A DNA stretch of 51,929 nucleotides from Bacillota bacterium (GCA_023436305.1 JAEZJQ010000055.1:1-51929); one strand, 5' to 3'. Shown: positions 8,559 to 18,263, counted from the stretch's first letter. Program-made: numbers and translations. The notes: generated by a model from the sequence alone, not told the origin.

Positions 8559-9311
8559 CTATTTTATAACCCGTAATCTTCCACGGCCGGTTCTTCGGTT
8601 CTTCTGATCTCCCCGTCCTTTTGGAGCCGCCTTCCGTTTCCAGGCCCAATAACGATACCCCCTGGAAAGAGGCCCCTTTCCGGTAAAAAGATACGTTACC
8701 GCAATCCCGCTAATGGACGCCAGACCGGCCAGCAACCCCTTTATCAGTGAATAATTCACCAAAGACGCCGATCCCATTTGAAAATAAATTAAAAAAGTAA
8801 TAATGGCCTCAATCCAGGCTAATACTCGAGCTTTCATAGGGATTACCACCATGAACAGCACTTCCTGATCGGGTCCAATCGCCGCCCAGGCCCAGGTTAA
8901 GCCTACCAACGGCAACCAAAGACCATTCACCGGGAAATTTCCGGCCAAATTCAATAAACCCAAGAGGGACATTGCCACTCCGGTGACTAATGTCACCAGA
9001 AACAGAAATAACCCGTATGTCCGGCTACCCCAGCTCCTTTCCAAACTACCCCCCACCATCCAGAACCATAAGACCCCAAAAACTACGGACAAAATATCTT
9101 GGTTGACAGCGAATGGATAAGTGACCAGAGTCCAAGGCTTAAGAAAACCGGTACTAGGGATTAAATACAGGAGATCGAAAATAAAATTTAAACTGCGAAT
9201 AAACGATAATAAAAATAAAACCCCGGTTATTATAGCCACTGTTTTGGTCACGGGGATAAACTCCTGGTATAAAAAACGCCGCAATCGATAACGAAAATCG
9301 CTCAAAACCAA
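8559..9311 (-). CDS. Rhomboid-fold membrane protein without the catalytic serine motif
   Basis: The likely start is TTG 9311, five bases after AAAGGAG; a GTG 39 bases upstream has no ribosome site. The product of about 250 residues has five or six membrane helices, a WTLVTYPF segment and then WMVGGSLERSWGSRTYGLF. These resemble the L1 loop and second helix of rhomboid proteins, where W-R/E-x-x-G-S patterns are common. The GxSG serine motif expected in the fourth helix is absent (that place reads LVGLTWAWAAIGP), so this looks like a non-proteolytic pseudo-rhomboid, similar to the derlin/TMEM115 class. The C-terminus is a basic cytosolic tail (KRKAAPKGRGDQKNRR). Confidence 0.65.
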   Translation of the reverse strand: MVLSDFRYRLRRFLYQEFIPVTKTVAIITGVLFLLSFIRSLNFIFDLLYLIPSTGFLKPWTLVTYPFAVNQDILSVVFGVLWFWMVGGSLERSWGSRTYGLFLFLVTLVTGVAMSLLGLLNLAGNFPVNGLWLPLVGLTWAWAAIGPDQEVLFMVVIPMKARVLAWIEAIITFLIYFQMGSASLVNYSLIKGLLAGLASISGIAVTYLFTGKGPLSRGYRYWAWKRKAAPKGRGDQKNRRTGRGRLRVIK

Positions 9312-9401
9312 AAACACTCCTTTATCACTAAAAGATTCAACCGTTTTCACGGATTTATACTATTTCCGCCGGCTAATGACATCATTCGGTTTCCAAACTG
9401 T

Positions 9402-10448
9402 TTACGGTTTTACCAAACACCCCCGGGCAATCATTTGCCGGATGATTTTGTTGTTGGCGGGATCACCCAAAATGTTGAGCGGATTTTTATCCAATTCCAC
9501 AATCATCAAATTGGGCATTTTTAATAAAACCCGAATATCTTGAATCTGATTGCCGGAAAGCAAGAGTACTTTTAACTGGGACATATCCCCCAAGTCATCA
9601 ATTCCCGTGATGAAATTATTGGAAAGGTCCAGATCTTGCAGATTGGATAGATTTCGCAAACAATCAATATCTTTAATTTGATTGGAACCCAAGTGTAGCA
9701 ACCGCAAACTCATCAAACCGGCCAAATCCTCAATAGCTTTAATTTCATTACAATTAAGCCATAACCGTTCCAGATTGGTCAACTGGGATAAAACGCCTAT
9801 ATCCGTAATACTATTATGGGATAAAGACAGTACTCTTAACTTGGTTAATTTGGCCAAAGGCCGAATATCCGTGATCTGATTTCCGATTAAATGCAATTCC
9901 TCCAGATCCGTTAAATTGGCCAGGGGTTCAATATTTTTGATCTGGTTATAGGAGAGCACCAAATCTTTAAGGTTCGTTAATTCCGCCAGTATCTCGATTT
10001 TGGAGATCTGGTTCCGGCCGAGATGGAGTTTTTGGATCCCGTTCAGTTCACCCAAATCATCAATTTTGCGGATTAAATTATGGGAAAGGTTAATCTCCTG
10101 AAGGTTGATATTATTTTTCAGTGTGGTGATAGTATTGATTTTATTCCCCATGGCATTGAGTTCCCGCAGCGCGAAAAGCTGCTCGATACCCCGGAGTGAC
10201 TTGATCTTTAACCGCGAAGCATTTAAAACCTCCAAATCGGAAATATCCACCGCCCGGATAGGTTCTTCACTCTTTTGAAGCACATTTCTCACGGCGGTTT
10301 CGAGCTGCGCATCCTCAAAATCGATGGATAAGGAGGTAATATTGGCAGCCATATCCAACCCGCGCATCGCCAGATTGGGGATATTTATCAACGCGATATC
10401 AGTATCCGGCACCCCGATCTCTAATAATTTAAGCTGTACTGCCACCAT
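9402..10448 (-). CDS. Leucine-rich repeat protein, cytoplasmic
   Basis: About 348 residues. Among three clustered in-frame ATGs, 10448 is favoured because GGAG stands 6 bases upstream. From residue about 75 to 325 the chain is at least ten 22-residue LRRs of the SDS22/internalin kind, consensus LxxLxxLxLxxNxIxxIxxL (for example LTNLKDLVLSYNQIKNIEPL). A short capping region follows (NPLNILGDPANNK). There is no signal peptide, LPxTG motif or membrane helix, so it should be a cytosolic protein-binding scaffold. It follows a J-domain protein gene with a 64-base gap and the same orientation, so the two are probably co-transcribed. Confidence 0.85.
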   Translation of the reverse strand: MVAVQLKLLEIGVPDTDIALINIPNLAMRGLDMAANITSLSIDFEDAQLETAVRNVLQKSEEPIRAVDISDLEVLNASRLKIKSLRGIEQLFALRELNAMGNKINTITTLKNNINLQEINLSHNLIRKIDDLGELNGIQKLHLGRNQISKIEILAELTNLKDLVLSYNQIKNIEPLANLTDLEELHLIGNQITDIRPLAKLTKLRVLSLSHNSITDIGVLSQLTNLERLWLNCNEIKAIEDLAGLMSLRLLHLGSNQIKDIDCLRNLSNLQDLDLSNNFITGIDDLGDMSQLKVLLLSGNQIQDIRVLLKMPNLMIVELDKNPLNILGDPANNKIIRQMIARGCLVKP

Positions 10449-10512
10449 CAACATCTCCATGAGCGAAATTTATTTTAGGATATTTCATTCCAAAATATAA
10501 CCTACTAAATAT

Positions 10513-11316
10513 TCATCCCACATTTTCCCGCCAGGAAACATTTTGTAACCGCCGTTCGGCTTCAATGATTTTTTGACTCATAAAAACCGCCATTTCGGCA
10601 AGTAAATCCCGGCCTTTGTTTTCAGACTCCTCAACTTTGGTTTTCAGTTGGTAGAGCGAGGATTCTTTTAGTTTGACAAACTCAATATCAATTGCCCGAA
10701 GCCGCGCTTTTACCTGGGCAATTTTACGGATGACCCGGACCAGTCTGGCGCCGAATTCATCACCGGGAACCGATTCCGGACTGCTTTCCCATTGATGTAA
10801 TATAGCTCGCAGTCTTACTTCATCGCCATCTTCGTAAGCCCGATTGGCTTCAGCCATAAGTTGCTGATGACGAACACGCTGCTTCTCATCGGACGCCAAG
10901 TCCGGATGGATGCGTTTAGCCACTTCCCGGTAGAGTTTTTTAAGGTTTTCAGTGGGTTTAAAATTATATTGAGTTTCTGTCGTCGAATTACGGGAATTCT
11001 GCCGTGCCGATTGGGCTTCTTTTGCTGATTCTTCCGCTTGGGCCCGGGCCTCGGTTGCCTTTTTCCTAATTTCCCGATTCTTGGGGTTTAAGCGGGCTTG
11101 TTTTTCAGCGATTTTAGCCTCCAAATCATCCAGCCGCGAATACAAACCCCCTAGGATTTTTAAATAACGCGCCCGGAAAAGATGTAATTCGGCATTAAAT
11201 GTTACCAACTCGAGCTCCCGTTGGGCTAAAGTTGTCTCATAGTTGGCTAATTCGATCTCTTTTCTTTTTAGTTCCCATTCCTCCGGCAATACCTGACGGA
11301 CAACCTCGGTACTCAT
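10513..11316 (-). CDS. Coiled-coil protein with a central J domain
   Basis: About 267 residues. ATG 11316 is chosen because GGGGTGA precedes it by 5 bases; the frame is open 66 bases further up. Residues 10-105 form a long charged coiled coil (many ELxLxxxxxE and EAKIAEKQARL repeats). About 125-175 is a J-like domain: LKKLYREVAKRIHPDLA carries the HPD tripeptide needed to stimulate DnaK ATPase, followed by a helix with LMAEANRAYEDGD. Residues 195-260 are a second coiled coil. This layout matches bacterial DnaJ-like proteins outside the standard chaperone operon. The HPD motif implies recruitment of Hsp70 to some target. It is probably co-transcribed with the LRR gene downstream. Confidence 0.75.
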   Translation of the reverse strand: MSTEVVRQVLPEEWELKRKEIELANYETTLAQRELELVTFNAELHLFRARYLKILGGLYSRLDDLEAKIAEKQARLNPKNREIRKKATEARAQAEESAKEAQSARQNSRNSTTETQYNFKPTENLKKLYREVAKRIHPDLASDEKQRVRHQQLMAEANRAYEDGDEVRLRAILHQWESSPESVPGDEFGARLVRVIRKIAQVKARLRAIDIEFVKLKESSLYQLKTKVEESENKGRDLLAEMAVFMSQKIIEAERRLQNVSWRENVG

Positions 11317-11521
11317 AAAAGTCACCCCGATAATCTCTTGTCTGTATAAAATATCGGCTGTTATATCGGTAACTTTAGCCATATTTTAGATAATACTTCA
11401 ATCATCGCTTATATTTTTTAGTTTGGTCGAGGTGTAATAATTTAGTGAAGCCGGTTTATTAAAACTCATCGTCCGTTTGCTTTCAGTGAAGATATATTTA
11501 CGGATATGATTCCGGAAAAAC

Positions 11522-11546
11522 AAAAAAAGCCCGGTTTGGGCCTTTT
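11522..11546 (-). terminator. Terminator after the flavin reductase gene
   Basis: A short GC stem, GCCC (11529-11532) with GGGC (11538-11541), lies inside flanking A and T runs 20 bases beyond the reductase stop. Read on the minus strand it ends in a run of seven T. Confidence 0.7.
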
Positions 11547-11562
11547 CTTTTTGGTGAATAGC

Positions 11563-12360
11563 TTATTGTACGGGGTTTATTTTTATGATTTTACGAAAAA
11601 CATATGACGCAAGCCCGCCGACAATCCTTTTCAATTTATCCGGTTTGGCATCGGGATGGAAATATTCACATCGTTTGTTAAGCCAGCCTTTCTCTTGCCA
11701 ATATTCCCCATCCGCACTCTCCTGGTTACTCTCCATCAGTAACCGGCTGACTTGAAACATGATCGCTTGTAAAAATGAGGGAGGATAGACTTTTTTAGAG
11801 TTTAGATCGTTATAAAAAACCCGGGCTGTTTGTTGCAATCGCTTCGTTGCCTTGGCCCGCACCCCGGGAGGAACATCCCTCCAGGATATGGCCAGCATCT
11901 TTTCGCCAAAAGCATAAATTTTATTAATTCCCCAAAATGAAAGGTTTTGAGCGATGTACTTATTGCAGTTATTGATCCCGGCCCCCGCGGTAGTAGTGAT
12001 TATCAATGCCTTTTGCTTGAAAAAGCGCGGCCGGTGATTCAAATAACAATAAGCCACGTGATCAAAGAACGCTTTCAAACCTCCCGAGATTTGCAACGCG
12101 TAGACCGGTGTGCTGATGATGAGTCCATCCGCTTCCATCATTGCCGCCACTATCGGTTGAATGAATGTGGCATCCGGACATGTAGCTTCACCTTTTTGAA
12201 AGCATTGAAAACAACCCTTGCAAAATGCGGGCATGTCCTGGGGCAGGTGAACTTCGGTGAATTGAACCGGGCCTAATTTCTGTAATTCTGTTTTGGCGAT
12301 TTGAACTGTTTCGTAAGTGATTCCTTTGTGGGGGCTACCGTAGATGATTACGATTTTCAT
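11563..12360 (-). CDS. NAD(P)H-dependent FMN reductase / flavodoxin-fold oxidoreductase
   Basis: A 265-residue protein of the NADPH-dependent FMN reductase family. The N-terminal phosphate-binding loop reads YGSPHKGITYE, the second flavin contact is STPVYALQISGGLKAFFD, and ITTTAGAG is the third. CKGCFQCFQKGEATC (47-61) has four cysteines spaced as in iron-sulphur flavoproteins or redox-sensing members, a common variant in anaerobes. The C-terminal 90 residues form a family extension without a recognised motif. It is a single-gene unit with its own terminator. Likely substrates are flavins or small electron acceptors; not determined here. Confidence 0.88.
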   Translation of the reverse strand: MKIVIIYGSPHKGITYETVQIAKTELQKLGPVQFTEVHLPQDMPAFCKGCFQCFQKGEATCPDATFIQPIVAAMMEADGLIISTPVYALQISGGLKAFFDHVAYCYLNHRPRFFKQKALIITTTAGAGINNCNKYIAQNLSFWGINKIYAFGEKMLAISWRDVPPGVRAKATKRLQQTARVFYNDLNSKKVYPPSFLQAIMFQVSRLLMESNQESADGEYWQEKGWLNKRCEYFHPDAKPDKLKRIVGGLASYVFRKIIKINPVQ

Positions 12361-12581
12361 GATGCACTAACCTCTTTCGCCGATTGATAGTTTTCATCAT
12401 TTAATACTAATTCTATCCCGTTTTCCCTTCTCCTGTCAAAAGAACCGGAGAAATCCGAATAACTTTTTTCCTTTATTTTTAAACTATAACCATCGCAATA
12501 ACTCCTATTTCCGATATGTGGCTTTTAAAAATAATGGCCTAAATGGCTTTCCACTTTTGACCGCTTTCGAAAGGATTACCC

Positions 12582-13199
12582 ATGGAACTCATCATTCAGC
12601 AAATCGGGACTCAAATCAATAACCCGTTCATTTTATTCTCTATATTTTTTATTTTGGCGATTATCAATCTATTTTTCCCACCGGTTCCCTTGGAAAGCGC
12701 TACCTTGTTCGGTGGGTTTTTAGCGGGAACCGGAAGGGGTTCCCTGCTAACGATCATTTTAGCCGCTACCCTCGGCATGTTTAGCGGCAGCATGATCTTA
12801 TTTGCGCTAACCCGGCATTATGGATATTCCATAATTCTCAAAACTCCGTTCCGCAAAGTCTTCGCTGGAGTATCCAATCCGAAAATAACCCACTGGTTTA
12901 ACCGGTATGGTTTGTGGGCGGTTTTTCTGGGGAAGATCATCCCCGGCATGAGTTTGGGCTCGGTTATTTTCTGTGGCATCCTCCGTTGGAAAACCGTCAA
13001 TGCCGCAGTGGCAATATTGGGCAGTAATCTATTATTTTTTGGAATTTTAGGAATCGCCGGCCGGATGATTGGCGCCAATTGGGGTATGGCCGCCAACTGG
13101 TTGAAACGGTTGAACATTTGGGTGATCTTACCGGCTGTTTTGTTGATAGCGGGAATCGCATTATACTTCTGGTACCAGCGGCGCCTAAAAGTTAAATAA
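12582..13199 (+). CDS. DedA/SNARE-associated (VTT) family membrane protein
   Basis: 205 residues with five or six hydrophobic segments. FFPPVPLESATLFGGFLAG near residue 32 fits the re-entrant loop of DedA proteins (proline- and glutamate-containing), and WFNRYGLWAVFLGKIIPGMS (about 104-123) fits the conserved F/Y-G-x-x-x-x-x-x-R/K-F-x-P-G motif, with K in place of the usual arginine. DedA proteins act in undecaprenyl phosphate or lipid translocation and need membrane potential. GAAAGG lies 9 bases before ATG. Monocistronic. Confidence 0.8.
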   Translation: MELIIQQIGTQINNPFILFSIFFILAIINLFFPPVPLESATLFGGFLAGTGRGSLLTIILAATLGMFSGSMILFALTRHYGYSIILKTPFRKVFAGVSNPKITHWFNRYGLWAVFLGKIIPGMSLGSVIFCGILRWKTVNAAVAILGSNLLFFGILGIAGRMIGANWGMAANWLKRLNIWVILPAVLLIAGIALYFWYQRRLKVK

Positions 13200-13393
13200 A
13201 TCGTGATACATATTAAGCGCCGATATCATACGACTTATTTTTAATTGGGGAACATATTCCGGCAAAAAACGCAGGATTTTATATTTGATTACCGAAATAT
13301 AATATTTGGATTTTCACACTATTTTTCGGTGCTTGTGATGTATCCGTCCAGTGATGTGAATGGAATTGGAAATTTTATTTTAGGAGGGAAATA

Positions 13394-14230
13394 ATGATTC
13401 ATATTTTTACCGATACGACATCATCATTCACTATACCGGAATACCAGAAATATGGGATAAAAGCCATACCTATAAATATTGTTCAGGGTGAAGTCTCCAA
13501 ACAGGAACTTTTCGAAATCACTTACGATGAATTTTATAAGAATCAACGGGCCGGTATAAAGTTTACCACCTCCCAACCTTCTCCCGAACTCTACCAAAAA
13601 TATTTCAAGCCAATCATTGAAGCGGGCGATGAAGCAATTGTGATTTTACTCTCCAGCGGAATCTCCAATACGGCCAATACCGCCCATATGACGGTTGAAA
13701 TGATGGAAACCGACAAAATCACCATTTTCGATTCCAAAGCCTCCGGTTTCGCCCAGATCTCCATGGCGATTAAGGCCAAGGAAATGGCGGATGCGGGCGC
13801 CACAAGACCGGAAATTATCCGGGCACTTGAAGATTTACAACGGCGTACCCGGATCTTTTTCATTGTGGAATCGTTACGGTATCTTTATGAAGGGGGCCGG
13901 CTTTCCGGCGCTCAGGCGTTAATCGGTTCGGTAATTCAGATCAAACCGATTATATGGTTTGACAGTGAAGGAAAACTGCTTCCCTATGAAAAAGCCCGCA
14001 CTTTAAAAACTGCGAAGTCAAGAACATTGGAGCTCGTCCAAGAACGAGCCGCTTTGGGTGTGGAGAAAATAGCGCTTCATTATGGTGACAATCACGAAGA
14101 AGCCGTAGAATATGCCGCTAAGTTGGAAGAAATAACCGGTTTGCCGGTGCCGCTTATTAAGCTTTCCCCGGTGCTGGGAGTCCACGTCGGCCCCGACATC
14201 CTGGGGGCGGTAGTAATTACCAAACAGTAA
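13394..14230 (+). CDS. DegV family fatty-acid-binding protein
   Basis: 278 residues, the normal length of DegV proteins. Hallmarks are TDTTSSF at residues 6-12, the fatty-acid carboxylate site FTTSQPSPELY (about 57-67), a glycine/serine turn LLSSGISNTANTA, and EGGRLSGAQALIGSVIQIKPI (about 166-186). In Firmicutes such proteins (FakB) hold fatty acids for phosphorylation by FakA; no fakA is seen here. A strong site, AGGAGGG, precedes ATG by 7 bases. Monocistronic. Confidence 0.92.
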   Translation: MIHIFTDTTSSFTIPEYQKYGIKAIPINIVQGEVSKQELFEITYDEFYKNQRAGIKFTTSQPSPELYQKYFKPIIEAGDEAIVILLSSGISNTANTAHMTVEMMETDKITIFDSKASGFAQISMAIKAKEMADAGATRPEIIRALEDLQRRTRIFFIVESLRYLYEGGRLSGAQALIGSVIQIKPIIWFDSEGKLLPYEKARTLKTAKSRTLELVQERAALGVEKIALHYGDNHEEAVEYAAKLEEITGLPVPLIKLSPVLGVHVGPDILGAVVITKQ

Positions 14231-14365
14231 CGGTTTATTCATCGAATTTCAGTTTCATAAATCACCGATATCGGTGATACATTAAATATAAAGAATAGTT
14301 ATGGATTAAACGGTACTATATGCGTGCCGGATTTAGACTCTATTTTAGAAAAAAAGAGGTAACTC

Positions 14366-15667
14366 ATGGACGAATTTAAATTACCCCAAAATTTTCTCCT
14401 GGGTACAGCGACCTCAGCCCTGCAAATCGAAGGAGGCGACCGTAACAACAACTGGTACCGTTGGTGTGAACAAAAAAAAATAAAAGACGGCAGCAGTTCC
14501 GTTACCGCCGCTGATCATTGGAACCGTTATCATACCGATATTCTTCTTTTAAAAGAATTGCACAGCAGTACATACCGGATGGGATTGGAATGGAGCCGAA
14601 TCGAGCCCGAACCGGGCAAGTTTGACAGTGACGCGCTGGCCCATTACCGGAATGAGCTAAGTGAGCTTATCAAAAATGGGATTCACCCTTTAGTCACCCT
14701 CCATCATTTTTCACATCCACTGTGGCTCGAAGATATGGGAGGATGGGAAAATCCCATTGTTGTGGAGTATTTTAAAAAGTATACCCGCCAAGTAATTGAA
14801 AACTTGGGTGATCTGGCAGATAGTTGGATCACCATCAACGAACCGAATGTTTTTGCCGTCAATAGCTATCTGCGGGGCATATGGCCACCCGGCAAACATG
14901 ATATCGGCGCTGTATTCCGGGTGTATAAAAACATGATTCGGGCTCATATCGAATCTTATCAATTAATTCACCAGATTCGAAATGAAAAAGGATTTCCCGG
15001 GGAGACTATGGTGGGCGCCGCTCATCATCTGCGAATCTTTGATCCAATCGAAAATAAACTTCGGAACCGGCTGCCCGCTAAACTATCACGCTACTTTTTC
15101 CAGGATTTAATCATCGAAGGCATGGCCACCGGCCGGTTTAACTTTCCGCTGGGAACGGGCGGCTATCCTGCCGGCAAAGGGAATTATCAGGATTTTCTGG
15201 GGATCAATTATTACACCCGGGATCTGGTCCGGTTTCAATGGAATCCGGGAATGATGTTCGGCGAGTTAACCGTCAAAAATGATGCCGCCATCAACGACTT
15301 GGGCTGGGAGATTTATCCCGCCGGATTATACCGGCTTTGTAAGCAGTATTTTCAAAAATATCGTTTGCCGATCTTTATCACCGAAAACGGCGTCTGTGAC
15401 CAAGACGATACCCAGCGGATTCAATTCATCTACGATCATCTCCGGGAAGTCGCCAAACTCATTCAAGAGGGAATTCCGGTGCTCCGCTATTATCATTGGA
15501 GTTTTATTGATAATTTCGAATGGCTCGAAGGAGAAAGCGCCCGGTTTGGTTTAGTTGCCAACGATTACCGGACCCAAACCCGTACGATTCGACGCAGCGG
15601 CCGGTTCTATGCGGAACTTTGTCAAAGCAAGGCGGTTACCCAGGAAATAATTTCTCAATACTTTTAA
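14366..15667 (+). CDS. Glycoside hydrolase family 1 (beta-glucosidase/galactosidase-like)
   Basis: 433 residues with no signal peptide, so cytoplasmic. It opens with FLLGTATSALQIEGG, the GH1 N-terminal signature. The acid/base is E159 in TINEP and the nucleophile E340 in FITENG. The aglycone-side HHFSHPLW and the C-terminal YYHWSFIDNFEWLEG loop, where the sugar 4-OH and 6-OH are read, are intact. GH1 enzymes cleave beta-linked gluco-, galacto- or phospho-sugars. I see no sign of the phosphate-binding variant, so a plain beta-glycosidase is more likely. It stands alone, ahead of the envelope gene cluster by 123 bases. Confidence 0.93.
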   Translation: MDEFKLPQNFLLGTATSALQIEGGDRNNNWYRWCEQKKIKDGSSSVTAADHWNRYHTDILLLKELHSSTYRMGLEWSRIEPEPGKFDSDALAHYRNELSELIKNGIHPLVTLHHFSHPLWLEDMGGWENPIVVEYFKKYTRQVIENLGDLADSWITINEPNVFAVNSYLRGIWPPGKHDIGAVFRVYKNMIRAHIESYQLIHQIRNEKGFPGETMVGAAHHLRIFDPIENKLRNRLPAKLSRYFFQDLIIEGMATGRFNFPLGTGGYPAGKGNYQDFLGINYYTRDLVRFQWNPGMMFGELTVKNDAAINDLGWEIYPAGLYRLCKQYFQKYRLPIFITENGVCDQDDTQRIQFIYDHLREVAKLIQEGIPVLRYYHWSFIDNFEWLEGESARFGLVANDYRTQTRTIRRSGRFYAELCQSKAVTQEIISQYF

Positions 15668-15790
15668 TAAAAAGTTGGTATATAATTTATTAAGGGGCAG
15701 GAATTTGAACCCAAACTGTCAAATTAATTATGTTTGGAGAAAGCGATATCACCGCCAAACACGCGCCACGAAGGATAAGGGGGAGTGGAT

Positions 15791-16972
15791 ATGATTCAAA
15801 AGCAAAACAATATCTTAATTCTCTCAGCCAGTTACGGCGGAGGGCACAATCAAGCCGCCAAAGCCTTGACCTCCGCCCTGCAAATTCAAAAGCCCGGAAT
15901 TGAAGTGACCACAATTGATTATTGCAACTTAATCGAACCTTTTGTAAACCGTTTATCCCATTTTAGTTATAACCAAAGCATCCGGTACTTTCCGGCGGGA
16001 TACGCCCTTTATTATCAAGCAACAGGTAAAATGGCGCCGGATTCTTTCTGGCAACGGAGATTGAACCGGCTGGGATACACCGAGTTATTAAAATTGGTGA
16101 ATCGACTGAAACCGCAAGTGATTATTTCGGTCTTTCCCTTACCGGCCGGAACGCTTTCCCAAATGAAAGAATGCGGTGATTTAAATGTTCCGATAATCAC
16201 CGTGATTACTGATATGAGCGCCCACAGCCAGTGGGTTCACCCCCATACCGATCTTTATATTGTGGGTTCAACGGAAGTTGCCAATGGATTAATGGAACGC
16301 GGGATTCCCCGGGACCGGATCGCGGTCACCGGCATCCCGATTATGCCCGCTTTTAACCATACCTTCGACCGGACGAATTTACGAAAGGAATTTCAGGTTC
16401 CAGCCGACCGTAAAGTGGCGGTGTTTATGGGGGGCAGTCACGGTATTTTTGGAAAAACGGAGTTTCACAAGATATTTGATGAATTGGGCGACAAAGTTCA
16501 GGGATTAATAATTACCGGGCATAACCAAGAACTTTTCGAAAAGTTGCAAGCCGCCAGTTTTAAATATTCCAACCTGAAAATATTGCCTTATGTTGAAAAT
16601 ATGGCGGGTCTGATGGATATTACAGATGTGTTGGTCACCAAATCCGGTGGAATAACCATCTCCGAGGCGCTGGTGAAAGGTTTACCAATGGTGATTTATA
16701 AGCCGGTCCCAGGCCAGGAGGAGGCCAACGCCAATTACTTGTGGCGGCACCGGGCCGCGATTATCGCCAAAAGCGAGCGCCGGCTACGAACCGCGGTTCA
16801 CCGGATGGTTTTGGATGATCATTTCCGGGAACATTTTCGGCGTAACTGCTTGAAAATCGCCACACCGGGCGCGGCCGAAGCAGCGGCTGGCCTGGTACTG
16901 GAAATGCTGGACTCAGTCATCATCAGTCCTAGATACTATACCACTCAGTCAAGGAGAGAGATTCGTGCCTGA
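15791..16972 (+). CDS. Diacylglycerol glucosyltransferase / MGDG synthase-like GT28 enzyme
   Basis: About 393 residues from ATG 15791, which follows AAGGGGGAG with good spacing (a GTG two codons earlier is too close). The N-terminal part matches the MGDG synthase domain (ILSASYGGGHNQAAKAL, then IDYCN and HFSYN), and the C-terminal part is a GT28/GT-B donor-binding domain (KSGGITISEALVKGLPMVIYKPVPGQEEAN). Such enzymes (UgtP in Bacillus) move sugar from UDP-glucose or -galactose onto diacylglycerol for glycolipid or lipoteichoic-acid anchors. It overlaps the MFS gene by 8 bases and begins a run of four coupled genes, which argues for a shared envelope role. Confidence 0.88.
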   Translation: MIQKQNNILILSASYGGGHNQAAKALTSALQIQKPGIEVTTIDYCNLIEPFVNRLSHFSYNQSIRYFPAGYALYYQATGKMAPDSFWQRRLNRLGYTELLKLVNRLKPQVIISVFPLPAGTLSQMKECGDLNVPIITVITDMSAHSQWVHPHTDLYIVGSTEVANGLMERGIPRDRIAVTGIPIMPAFNHTFDRTNLRKEFQVPADRKVAVFMGGSHGIFGKTEFHKIFDELGDKVQGLIITGHNQELFEKLQAASFKYSNLKILPYVENMAGLMDITDVLVTKSGGITISEALVKGLPMVIYKPVPGQEEANANYLWRHRAAIIAKSERRLRTAVHRMVLDDHFREHFRRNCLKIATPGAAEAAAGLVLEMLDSVIISPRYYTTQSRREIRA

Positions 16973-18263
16973 ACCGAAAATGGGCTTATTTAGGCATCCG
17001 GTGGTAGTAGCTTTTATGGCAATTATTGCCGCGATTGAGTTTATTCGGATGTCTTTATTTATTACCTTTTTACCCAGTTTTATGACTAGCTTGCATTTTA
17101 CCACCGTGGCCATCGGATTTGTCATCTCCGCGAATTTATTCACGGATAATTTTTCGAAGAGCGCGGTGGGATGGCTGGTTGATCATCGTGGTCCCTGGCC
17201 GGTTTTGCTGGCCGGCAGTATTACGGTTTTACTGGGAGTCATTCTGATCATTAATTTTCATTCGAATTTATTTTACTTAATCATCGCCGCCATTTTAATC
17301 GGACTGGGGGTTGCCCCGACTTGGCCGGCCGCCATTGCCGGTTCAATCCAAACCGTGGGCGAAGAGAAACGGGCGACCATTATCAGTATTATTTCGGTGG
17401 TTTGGTTATCCGGAGGCGGCCTTGGCCCGGTGTTAATGGGATTTCTCATTGATACCCGTATGCGAAAACTCTTAACTAATTTAGGAATGCCGCCAATAAA
17501 CGCTTACAAAACCGGCCTGATCATCCTGTTAGCAGTAGCGATTTTGGCGGTAATTATTTGTGTTTTGGGCCTAATCAGTTGGCTCAAGACACCCCATTTG
17601 CAAACCGCCAACTTAAACCTGAATACGGGAGAACGAGAGACTCACCGGATACAGGATATTTTAAAACGTTTATGGAAAGTGAAAGGATTACTCCCGGGAA
17701 TGTTTGTTCAAACCCTTTCCCTGGGAATGCTTATGCCCAATCTGCTCCCTTATGCTACCGGCATCCTCGGTTTATCTGAAGCGCAATATAGTTCTTTATT
17801 GCTAATCGGGGGAGTTTTTGTGGTTTTATTCATGATTCCTGTCGGGCATATCGCCGATAAACGGGGCAGTCGCGGCTTTTTAGTCACCGGTTTTGCCTTG
17901 GCGGCGGTTACCTTGTTTGTCATGGTTTATTACGGTAATGCATCGAATATTTGGTATATCGTCGGCTTTGTCGGTTTATCCTACGCCTTAATCCAACCGG
18001 CCTGGAATGCTTTGTTGGCGGGCGCAATCCCCCCGGGGCAACGCGGTGTTTTGATGGGATTGTTTATGTCGGTGGAAGGCCTTGGATTTGCATTTGGCCC
18101 CATGCTGGGAGGGTTTCTGGGTTCACTTCAAAAAGCCGAACTGGGGATCATCGGCAAAATGGGAAGCGCCACTCCGTTTTACGCCAGTAGTGTTCTACTG
18201 TTAATCATGGCCTTCGTTTACTTGTTCTATCCGTTTCATGTCTATCAAATAGAGGAAACCTGA
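16965..18263 (+). CDS. MFS transporter, 12 membrane segments
   Basis: 432 residues starting at GTG 16965, preceded by AAGGAGAGAG and overlapping the end of the glycosyltransferase. Twelve hydrophobic segments fall in two halves of six, with a central loop around residues 205-225 (LNLNTGERETHRIQDIL). The motif between helices 2 and 3 reads VGWLVDHRGPWPVL, and the matching one in the second half reads PVGHIADKRGSRGFL, both typical of the family (GxLaDrxGrkxxL). Substrate unknown. Translational coupling with a glycosyltransferase, a deacetylase and a YkoP-like protein suggests a lipid, glycolipid or envelope compound. Confidence 0.88.
   Translation: MPEPKMGLFRHPVVVAFMAIIAAIEFIRMSLFITFLPSFMTSLHFTTVAIGFVISANLFTDNFSKSAVGWLVDHRGPWPVLLAGSITVLLGVILIINFHSNLFYLIIAAILIGLGVAPTWPAAIAGSIQTVGEEKRATIISIISVVWLSGGGLGPVLMGFLIDTRMRKLLTNLGMPPINAYKTGLIILLAVAILAVIICVLGLISWLKTPHLQTANLNLNTGERETHRIQDILKRLWKVKGLLPGMFVQTLSLGMLMPNLLPYATGILGLSEAQYSSLLLIGGVFVVLFMIPVGHIADKRGSRGFLVTGFALAAVTLFVMVYYGNASNIWYIVGFVGLSYALIQPAWNALLAGAIPPGQRGVLMGLFMSVEGLGFAFGPMLGGFLGSLQKAELGIIGKMGSATPFYASSVLLLIMAFVYLFYPFHVYQIEET

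Noticed and set aside
14366..15667. 6-phospho-beta-glucosidase
   Set aside because: No phosphotransferase genes nearby and no visible phosphate-binding signature; left as a general GH1 enzyme.
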